In this document: positions 1 through 3,944 of the stretch, in pieces
Numbering within the stretch: position 1 is the first letter of the stretch
Layout: the number at the start of each line of letters is the position of its first letter
From: Clostridia bacterium
GTDB taxonomy: Bacteria > Bacillota > Clostridia > UBA1381
Length of the DNA: 5,147 nucleotides
Assembly (NCBI GenBank): GCA_900770405.1
Contig: CAAGKL010000067.1
Location: 1-5,147 of the forward strand
Direction of reading: 5' to 3'
The notes under the pieces: model-generated
Databases searched by the model: none
Seen by the model: only the letters and a program-made list of their open reading frames with translations
What the model was told of the DNA's origin: nothing
Translations under genes and position numbers: made by a program

Positions 1-84
1 CCCCATTGCATCGACGGTTATTATACATCCGCTCACTTCAAGCATATCAAGCAATTTTGGAATTGCAGTTATTTCATTACTTTT
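1..84 (-). pseudogene. ISAs1-family transposase remnant (partial, runs off left edge)
   Basis: Read on the minus strand from 84 to 1, the frame gives 28 residues that match the central DDE region of ISAs1 (H-repeat-associated) transposases: KSNEITAIPKLLDML, then a short linker, then the core strand CIITVDAMG. Family members typically read 'KSNEITAIPELL...GCIVTIDAMG' here. Directly before the lysine, in frame, is a TGA stop (85-87). None of the three frames further upstream (to about 150) resembles the rest of the transposase, and there is no plausible start codon with a ribosome binding site. I therefore read it as a decayed or truncated copy whose N-terminal half is gone. It continues past the window edge, so the state of its C-terminal half is unknown. 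The family match is recognised by eye from a short segment but is quite specific. Confidence 0.72.
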
Positions 85-111
85 TCAAATATCCACATTT
101 TCACAAAAATC

Positions 112-140
112 TTGACACAGAGCCATTTTTGAGGTATAAT
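112..140 (+). promoter_or_regulatory. Consensus sigma-A/sigma-70 promoter upstream of fucU
   Basis: TTGACA at 112-117 and TATAAT at 135-140 are separated by exactly 17 bp, a full match to the housekeeping consensus in both hexamers. Transcription is expected to start near 146-148. The promoter points at fucU but lies about 120 bp before its start codon, with a palindrome and a terminator-like hairpin in between, so its output into fucU may be controlled. The -35 box lies 27 bp past the end of the recognisable transposase remnant. Confidence 0.85.
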
Positions 141-147
141 GTTTACA

Positions 148-165
148 ACATAATATGCATTATGT
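148..165. promoter_or_regulatory. Perfect inverted repeat at the expected transcription start (candidate operator)
   Basis: ACATAAT (148-154), spacer ATGC, ATTATGT (159-165) form a perfect 7-bp inverted repeat. It sits just downstream of the consensus -10 box, over the expected start of transcription, which is a typical place for a repressor to block initiation. The binding protein is unknown and nothing in the window is an obvious regulator. The palindrome is directly visible; the operator role is inferred. Confidence 0.45.
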
Positions 166-168
166 GGC

Positions 169-190
169 GGCGCATTTTGCGTCTTTTTTT
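169..190 (+). terminator. Small intrinsic terminator in the fucU leader (possible attenuator)
   Basis: GGCGCA (169-174) pairs with TGCGTC (178-183) across a TTT loop, giving six pairs including one G-U. It is followed at once by seven T residues (184-190), then ATTT. This has the form of a rho-independent terminator and would stop transcripts from the promoter at 112-140 after only about 40 nucleotides. The stem is short, so readthrough into fucU is likely. It may be an attenuator, the end of a tiny RNA, or a remnant of older organisation. Confidence 0.5.
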
Positions 191-192
191 AT

Positions 193-217
193 TTGCCGCC
201 TATTGCCACGGCGGCGG
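193..217 (+). other. GC-rich hairpin in the fucU leader
   Basis: GCCGCC (195-200) pairs with GGCGGC (210-215) over a nine-base loop, and the stem can grow by two G-U pairs to 193-217. Four T residues (218-221) follow, so it could act as a weak second terminator or as a leader structure. The GCCGCC arm could instead pair with GGCGGC at 166-171, which forms part of the preceding terminator stem, so two mutually exclusive folds exist. Whether they switch in vivo is unknown. Confidence 0.4.
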
Positions 218-220
218 TTT

Positions 221-234
221 TGTGATAATATAAT
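221..234 (+). promoter_or_regulatory. Possible second -10 region close to fucU
   Basis: A TG-extended GATAAT (TGT then 224-229) overlaps a perfect TATAAT at 229-234. The best -35 candidate, TTGCCA at 203-208, is spaced 15 bp from the first hexamer and 20 bp from the second, neither ideal. If used, transcription would start about 20 bases before the fucU start codon, beyond the leader hairpins. AT-rich sequence alone could produce these matches. Confidence 0.3.
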
Positions 235-244
235 AGAAAAAAGC

Positions 245-250
245 AAAGGA
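245..250 (+). promoter_or_regulatory. Ribosome binding site of fucU
   Basis: AAAGGA lies ten bases before the ATG at 261. It supports that start, which also gives exactly the family's usual N-terminus and length. Confidence 0.6.
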
Positions 251-260
251 TGGATTACAA

Positions 261-683
261 ATGCTAAAAGGAATACCCTCAATTATTTCGCCGGAGCTGC
301 TGGAAGTGCTGATGGAGATGGGGCACGGTGACGAAATCGTCATCGGCGACGGAAATTTCCCGGGCGCAAGCATAAACAAGCGCTGCCTGCGCTGTGACGG
401 TCACGGCGGCGTTGAGCTGCTCGACGCAATACTCAAGCTTTTCCCGCTCGACACATACCAAAAGCCGGTCTATCTTATGCAGAAAGTGCCCGGCGACACG
501 GTCAAAACCCCGATTTGGGACGCTTACCGCAAAAGCATCGCGCCGCACACCGATGCCGAGCCCGAATTTATCGAGCGCTTTGACTTTTACGAGCGCGCAA
601 AAAGCGCCTACGCCGTGGTTATGACCGGTGAAAGCGCGCTCTATGCAAATATTATTCTGAAAAAAGGCGTTGTGACCGAATAG
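261..683 (+). CDS. fucU: L-fucose mutarotase, FucU (RbsD/FucU family)
   Basis: FucU interconverts the alpha and beta anomers of L-fucose in the cytoplasm, supplying the form used by fucose isomerase. The protein has 140 residues, the same length as the E. coli enzyme as I recall it, and resembles it from end to end. It opens MLKGIPSIISPELLEVLMEM, followed by GHGDEIVIGDGNFPG, which contains the expected catalytic His22 and the substrate-contacting Asp30. Near the C-terminus are the conserved RFDFYERA segment (Arg106), MTGESALYAN (Tyr128 to Asn130) and ILKKGV. The ATG at 261 is chosen from this alignment and the AAAGGA site before it. No fucI, fucK, fucA or transporter gene is visible in the window, so any fucose pathway must lie elsewhere or to the left. 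The gene stands alone on the plus strand, behind an elaborate leader, and ends one base before the convergent bsh stop. RbsD is the nearest alternative, but the C-terminal motifs favour FucU. Confidence 0.94.
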   Translation: MLKGIPSIISPELLEVLMEMGHGDEIVIGDGNFPGASINKRCLRCDGHGGVELLDAILKLFPLDTYQKPVYLMQKVPGDTVKTPIWDAYRKSIAPHTDAEPEFIERFDFYERAKSAYAVVMTGESALYANIILKKGVVTE

Positions 684-684
684 G

Positions 685-1641
685 TCAGTTCCGATACAAA
701 ATATCGCCGCCGCCTGCAAGCGAATAGCATATAAGTTCAGCAGAGGCGAGGTTTTCGTGGCGCATATCGACCGCACAAATGCGGTGACTATCGTAGGTGG
801 TGTAGTAATATATGCCCTTGTCGGCGTTGCAGCAGGAGGTGTAGAGCGTTATCTCGTACACGCCGGGCGCTGTCTCACAGCAGCCGCGCGGCTGAGATAC
901 CGAGCCGAGTATATGAAAAACCTGGCTCACGCTCGCCTCCTCGCTCTCGTCCGACACGGAATTGCCCCGCACGAACGCGGCACGCACAAATCTCGACTGC
1001 GAGGACAAGTCCCCCGGCAGTCCCGCAGCGCCCATTCCGCGGCTGTACGCCCCGAGCTCAAGCCCCGGTGCAAAGCGGTTTTCCGGCTGCGCGGGCGACA
1101 GGCTCATAAAATCATTAAGGCGGAAAAGCTGCATATCAAAGGGCGGATTATTCGTCAGCACGCCCGCCGGATTGTCGTAAATCCGTAGCCCCGCCGCCGT
1201 CGGCTCGACCACAATCGCCCCGCTTTTGTCGGCGATGAGCCAGTGCAGCTGCGCGGGCGGAATGTCGTCGAAACGCGTCCCGGTCAGGTTAATGCCCGAC
1301 AAAAGCTCGCGCGCCTGCGGCAGGTTTTCGCACTCTCCGAGCACGCGCGGGATAAATTCGTACTGCGCGACATTGTCCGCGTCCTCGCGCTCCTCATTAT
1401 AGTGCGCGTTCCCGACGAAATTCAGTCCCGCCATACACAGCCCCTTCTCGTTCACGCCGTCATAAAAAAGCGGATAATCCCGCGCAACGTGCGCCATTCC
1501 GATTACCGCAAAGCGGTTCGTTATCCGCCACGGGTTATAGCCGCGCGGCATAATCGTCACGCACTCGCCGTACGAGCTGTCGTAATCGAGATTTCTCCCG
1601 AAATAAAAATCGCGCGTTTTGTAGGTCACTGCCGTGCACAT
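685..1641 (-). CDS. bsh: Conjugated bile salt hydrolase (choloylglycine hydrolase, Ntn hydrolase)
   Basis: This enzyme cleaves the amide bond of glycine- or taurine-conjugated bile acids, releasing free bile acid and the amino acid. It is 318 residues long, within the usual range for the family. Removal of Met1 would expose the nucleophile Cys2 (MCTAVTY). Other expected active-site residues are present: Arg16 and Asp19 in FGRNLDYD, Asn74 in AGLNF, Asn164 in VLTNNPPFD, and Arg217 in QSRFVRAAF. GLPGD (207-211) and YTSCCNADKGIYYYTTY are also family hallmarks, and the match to the Clostridium perfringens enzyme is long. There is no signal peptide, consistent with a cytoplasmic enzyme. The selectivity loop before GLPGD reads SRG (200-202) where C. 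perfringens has GQG. The start is supported by GGGGGA upstream and a TATAAT box at 1667-1672. Penicillin V acylase is the main relative to exclude, but the overall match favours Bsh. Confidence 0.93.
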   Translation of the reverse strand: MCTAVTYKTRDFYFGRNLDYDSSYGECVTIMPRGYNPWRITNRFAVIGMAHVARDYPLFYDGVNEKGLCMAGLNFVGNAHYNEEREDADNVAQYEFIPRVLGECENLPQARELLSGINLTGTRFDDIPPAQLHWLIADKSGAIVVEPTAAGLRIYDNPAGVLTNNPPFDMQLFRLNDFMSLSPAQPENRFAPGLELGAYSRGMGAAGLPGDLSSQSRFVRAAFVRGNSVSDESEEASVSQVFHILGSVSQPRGCCETAPGVYEITLYTSCCNADKGIYYYTTYDSHRICAVDMRHENLASAELICYSLAGGGDILYRN

Positions 1642-1646
1642 AAAAA

Positions 1647-1672
1647 TCCCCCATCCGTTTTTTGTTATTATA
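1647..1672 (-). promoter_or_regulatory. bsh promoter -10 box and ribosome binding site
   Basis: On the minus strand a perfect TATAAT lies at 1672-1667, and GGGGGA at 1652-1647 is five bases before the bsh ATG. The implied 5' leader is only about 20 bases. No good -35 box is present at 17 bp spacing (GCATAA), so the promoter may be weak or activator-dependent. The 71-bp gap after the phosphatase gene shows no convincing terminator, so readthrough from upstream is also possible. Confidence 0.5.
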
Positions 1673-1712
1673 CGGCAGGGGCGTTATTTTTATGCGCCGC
1701 ACGCCGCAGCAA

Positions 1713-2558
1713 TCATTTTTTCAACAGTAAAAATCCCTCGCGCGAGCTTGCGCGACAGACCGAAATCCGCGCCGCACCGAGCTTTTCCGCAATCGCGGCA
1801 ATAATCGCAAAGCCGACCACCGCCGTTTTGCTGCGCTCCCTCGCCGCTTTTCGCACAGCGGCAAAGCCCTCCGCCGTATGCGAAAGACGCGTTATTTCCC
1901 AAAGCTCCTCAGGCGTTATATCATCGCTGTCGATGCCGCGAAGCTCCTTCCGCACCTTTAGCGCCAGCTTTGACGTGCCGCCCATTGCATAGAGCACCTC
2001 AGTATTTTTAAAGCCGCTGATTTTATCCCCCACGGCTGCCGCAATGCGCAAAAGCTCCTCGTTCCGCGGCATTTCGCCGCTGACATAGCCTGCCGCGAGC
2101 CTGTTACATCCTATCGGCAGGCTGACATAGCTGTCGAGCTCGCCGCCGGCAAATTCGACAATCTGACAGCTGCCGCCGCCAAGGTCAATCCCTGTTCCGT
2201 CCGCCGCGCCGATTGATTTGAGCGCAAGAAAATCGCACATCGCCTCGTCGCGCTCCGACAGCACCGCTACCGGTATGCCGGTCAGCCGTTCGACCTCCGC
2301 AGCAACCTCGGCGCGGTTTTCCAGATCACGGAACGCCGACGTTGCGTAGGCGCTGATTTTGCCGCAGTCGGGCGCTGCCGTGCACAGCGCCGTTATTGTC
2401 TCGGCAAGCCATTTCGTCCCCTCGGGCAGAAATTTTCCGTCTCTCGTATAGGCAAAAATCTGTGAAAGCGCCGCCTTGTTATACACAATTTCACCGCCCG
2501 CATAAACCACAACTCTGACGGTGTTCGAACCGATGTCAACCACTCCGATATTACTCAT
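1713..2558 (-). CDS. ppx: Short Ppx/GppA-family phosphatase (exopolyphosphatase / pppGpp phosphatase)
   Basis: The family removes terminal phosphates from inorganic polyphosphate or converts pppGpp to ppGpp; which activity applies here cannot be read from the sequence. The 281-residue product has the two-lobed ASKHA fold motifs in order: phosphate-1 loop VVDIGSNTVR (Asp8), YATSAFRDLENR (71-82), the catalytic glutamate region LSERDEA (Glu105), phosphate-2 loop GIDLGGGS (Asp125), the nucleotide-site strand AMGGTSKLA, and the C-terminal ASSREGFLLL. The HD-like C-terminal domain of long E. coli Ppx and GppA is absent, giving the short single-module form. An in-frame ATG much further upstream (2687) is rejected, because the extra 43 residues only read through the neighbour's repeat-rich 3' end. 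The ATG at 2558 has GGGGAG ten bases before it and starts directly at the family N-terminus. It overlaps the upstream stop codon by 8 bp, implying translational coupling. Confidence 0.88.
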   Translation of the reverse strand: MSNIGVVDIGSNTVRVVVYAGGEIVYNKAALSQIFAYTRDGKFLPEGTKWLAETITALCTAAPDCGKISAYATSAFRDLENRAEVAAEVERLTGIPVAVLSERDEAMCDFLALKSIGAADGTGIDLGGGSCQIVEFAGGELDSYVSLPIGCNRLAAGYVSGEMPRNEELLRIAAAVGDKISGFKNTEVLYAMGGTSKLALKVRKELRGIDSDDITPEELWEITRLSHTAEGFAAVRKAARERSKTAVVGFAIIAAIAEKLGAARISVCRASSREGFLLLKK

Positions 2559-3528
2559 CGCAGCCGCACTCCCCGCCATGGTGATGCCCGCAGTCATCGT
2601 GGTGGTGACCGCAATCGCAGTCCTCCCCGTGATGATGTCCGCAGCCGCAATCGTCCCCGTGCCCGTAGTAGCCGAGAAATTCGTCAACCGTCGTTTCGGT
2701 TATCTCATTTTTGAGGAAATCCTTGATTTTGACCGTGCCGTCGGCGAATACGCGCAGCATACACGCCGCATTCGTGTCGGCGCAGTAACGCTCGCAGTCG
2801 GCAAAATCGCCCCCGCCGATATACCCCTCGACCAGGCAACCGTTCACGCGCAGCGTATAGGCGAGCTCGTAGGCAAGCCCTTGCGCGTCCTTTTCGGCAA
2901 ATATCACGCTCGCCTCGGGCGCACTCTCCTGCGGGCGGGCGCATTTTTCCATATCGAACACAAACCCGCACATACCATCCCGCTTTGTTCCGGTCATAAT
3001 CACCGTATCGCCGTCCGTGCCGTAAAAGTCCGGCGCGCCGGCATCGCCGTCCACCCCGATATACTCCTCAAGCCCGTAGAGCGTCAGGAGTCTGAGCGTT
3101 TTCACCGCGTGCAGGAGCTTTGCCGCGGCTTCTTTTTCCAGTGGCATTGCGGCGATGATTGCCGCGAGCTCGTCCTCGCTGCAAAGCTCGGAAATTTTCT
3201 GCAAAAGCCCGGTATCCGCCGCGCCGACGCGGATTTTCACCGAAAAATCGTCGATGCCCGCCGCGAGCGCAGCCTCAATCGCCGCGGCGATAACCTCCGC
3301 GTCCGCCTCCGCCGACGACGCGCCGAGGATAAATGCGCCGCATTCCGCGCAGCCCGGCGACATAAAGCAGCGGCGCTCATATCCGCTGCCGATGATCCCG
3401 TACGAGACAGCAAAATCCGTCAGAAGTCCGATTTCCTTGTAGCCCATCGACGCAAAGACGGTGCGGAAAATATCGCCCGTCTGCGCGCGTCTTTCAAACT
3501 CATCATAAGGTACAAATGCTTTGTTCAT
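2551..3528 (-). CDS. HisRS/HisZ-like pseudoenzyme with a His/Cys-rich metal-binding tail
   Basis: I recognise a degenerate relative of histidyl-tRNA synthetase or the HisZ regulatory subunit; its function is unknown. Residues 16-33 (GDIFRTVFASMGYKEIG) resemble the first core helix and strand. Residues 60-98 contain CGAFILGASS and ADAEVIAAAIEAA, matching the HisRS stretch after motif 2 ('GVELIGS...ADAEVI'). The segment between is far shorter than in real synthetases, and the motif 2 arginine and the LVRGLDYY-type histidine motif are not found. Residues 184-196 (DGMCGFVFDMEKC) look like a worn motif 3 with Lys in place of Arg. Residues 206-286 resemble the HisRS anticodon-binding domain (AYELAYTLRVNG, then GTVKIKDFLKNE). 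The tail, 289-325, contains 10 His, 7 Cys, 10 acidic and 10 Gly, and probably binds Zn, Ni or similar metals. GGAGG lies six bases before the ATG. The downstream phosphatase gene overlaps by 8 bp. The family call is made by eye. Confidence 0.72.
   Translation of the reverse strand: MNKAFVPYDEFERRAQTGDIFRTVFASMGYKEIGLLTDFAVSYGIIGSGYERRCFMSPGCAECGAFILGASSAEADAEVIAAAIEAALAAGIDDFSVKIRVGAADTGLLQKISELCSEDELAAIIAAMPLEKEAAAKLLHAVKTLRLLTLYGLEEYIGVDGDAGAPDFYGTDGDTVIMTGTKRDGMCGFVFDMEKCARPQESAPEASVIFAEKDAQGLAYELAYTLRVNGCLVEGYIGGGDFADCERYCADTNAACMLRVFADGTVKIKDFLKNEITETTVDEFLGYYGHGDDCGCGHHHGEDCDCGHHHDDCGHHHGGECGCDE
2569..2574 (-). promoter_or_regulatory. Ribosome binding site of the phosphatase, inside the upstream coding sequence
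   Basis: GGGGAG on the minus strand lies ten bases before the ATG at 2558, inside the last codons of the HisRS-like gene. It decides the phosphatase start in favour of 2558, and with the ATGAGTAA start/stop overlap it supports coupled translation. Confidence 0.6.
2578..2658 (-). repeat. Tandem 30-bp repeat encoding the GxDCxCGHHH decapeptide
   Basis: Two adjacent 30-bp units (2629-2658 and 2599-2628) match at 23 of 30 positions. They are followed by a 21-bp shortened unit (2578-2598). They encode GDDCGCGHHH, GEDCDCGHHH and DDCGHHH, the metal-binding tail of the HisRS-like protein. The units keep the reading frame exactly, and several of the differences are synonymous (His and Cys codons), which points to selection on the protein rather than a fresh duplication. 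Confidence 0.8.
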
Positions 3529-3534
3529 AGTAAT

Positions 3535-3539
3535 CCTCC
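3535..3539 (-). promoter_or_regulatory. Ribosome binding site of the HisRS-like gene
   Basis: GGAGG on the minus strand lies six bases before the ATG at 3528, a strong site that fixes the start. It is only about 12 bases past the T-tract of the rpsT terminator. Confidence 0.75.
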
Positions 3540-3551
3540 GTTTCCTGCGGT

Positions 3552-3580
3552 AAAATGAAAAAGAGAGCCCACAGGCTCTC
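3552..3580 (-). terminator. Intrinsic terminator of rpsT
   Basis: On the minus strand GAGAGCC (3580-3574), loop TGTG, and GGCTCTC (3569-3563) form a perfect 7-bp stem. It is followed directly by TTTTT, then CA and TTTT. It begins eight bases after the rpsT stop and separates rpsT from the HisRS-like gene. Any readthrough would feed the downstream operon. Confidence 0.93.
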
Positions 3581-3588
3581 CGTTCATA

Positions 3589-3855
3589 TTACGCACCCAA
3601 TTTTGCCAACTTAAGAGCAAGCTGAGATTTTTTTCTTGCAGCATTGTTCTTGTGCAGGATACCCTGCTTTACACCCTGGTCAAGCTTTTTAACAGCGTCA
3701 TTGAAAAGCGGCTTTGCAGCAGCTGCATCATTATTCTTAACAGCCGCCTCAAACTTATTAATCGCAGTCTTGAGCGCTGTCTTGTGCATCTGGTTAATCA
3801 TTGTTTTCTTCTTGATTACCAGAACACGCTTCTTTGCAGATTTAATGTTAGGCAT
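3589..3855 (-). CDS. rpsT: 30S ribosomal protein S20
   Basis: S20 is a primary 16S rRNA-binding protein of the small ribosomal subunit, needed for 30S assembly and mRNA binding. The 88-residue product has the normal size and composition: a lysine-rich start (MPNIKSAKKRVLVIKKKTM), long helices with regularly spaced Lys and Ala, and the conserved C-terminal GILHKNNAARKKSQLALKL. GGAGGTG (3864-3870) lies eight bases before the ATG. A good promoter and a strong terminator bracket the gene, so it is its own transcription unit. Its codons are visibly more AT-ending than those of the GC-rich neighbours, as expected for a highly expressed gene. Confidence 0.98.
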   Translation of the reverse strand: MPNIKSAKKRVLVIKKKTMINQMHKTALKTAINKFEAAVKNNDAAAAKPLFNDAVKKLDQGVKQGILHKNNAARKKSQLALKLAKLGA

Positions 3856-3863
3856 AAATTTTT

Positions 3864-3870
3864 CACCTCC
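3864..3870 (-). promoter_or_regulatory. rpsT: Ribosome binding site of rpsT
   Basis: GGAGGTG is a near-perfect complement to the 16S rRNA 3' end, eight bases before the ATG. It fits strong translation of a ribosomal protein. Confidence 0.85.
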
Positions 3871-3897
3871 GAGCAGATTAATACATAATACCTTAAT

Positions 3898-3926
3898 ATT
3901 TTAGCACAGTTTTTACAAAAAATCAA
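3898..3926 (-). promoter_or_regulatory. rpsT promoter
   Basis: On the minus strand TTGATT (3926-3921) and TAAAAT (3903-3898) are 17 bp apart, and the -10 box is preceded by TGC, making it an extended -10. The surrounding run is very rich in A and T, including T-tracts upstream of the -35 box that could act as an UP-like element. The predicted leader is about 35 bases. The promoter begins within 20 bases of the U32 gene's stop codon, and no strong terminator lies between. Confidence 0.75.
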
Positions 3927-3944
3927 GACTTTTTTGGTATTTTT

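Noticed and set aside
6..233. Plus-strand 75-codon open frame
   Set aside because: It runs through the transposase remnant in antisense, then the promoter, palindrome and terminator hairpins. It has no ribosome binding site and resembles no protein I know.
660..687. Possible terminator for bsh on the minus strand
   Set aside because: The 5-bp stem at 673-687 is followed by seven other bases before a T6 run, which is too weak and too distant for a convincing intrinsic terminator.
279..776. Minus-strand open frame opposite fucU
   Set aside because: It overlaps fucU and the end of bsh in another frame, and has no recognisable motif or ribosome binding site.
1243..1992. Plus-strand open frame across bsh and the phosphatase end
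   Set aside because: It is antisense to two well-supported genes and crosses the bsh promoter gap. The translation is Arg- and Ala-rich, without recognisable domains.
2559..2687. Extended N-terminus of the phosphatase starting at 2687
   Set aside because: The extra 43 residues are an out-of-frame reading of the neighbour's repeats, low in complexity. The ATG at 2558 has a ribosome binding site and matches the family start.
2551..3528. Functional histidyl-tRNA synthetase
   Set aside because: The core is much too short and the catalytic motifs are missing or altered, so aminoacylation is not expected.
2521..3558. Long plus-strand open frame of 345 codons
   Set aside because: It lies antisense to the HisRS-like gene. 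Its hydrophobic valine- and alanine-rich start is only the complement of the His/Cys repeat, not a real membrane segment, and GC-biased codon use commonly opens such antisense frames.
3916..3936. Inverted repeat CAAAAAA/TTTTTTG after the U32 gene
   Set aside because: The stem is almost entirely A-T and overlaps the rpsT -35 box. It is better explained by AT-rich promoter sequence than by a terminator.
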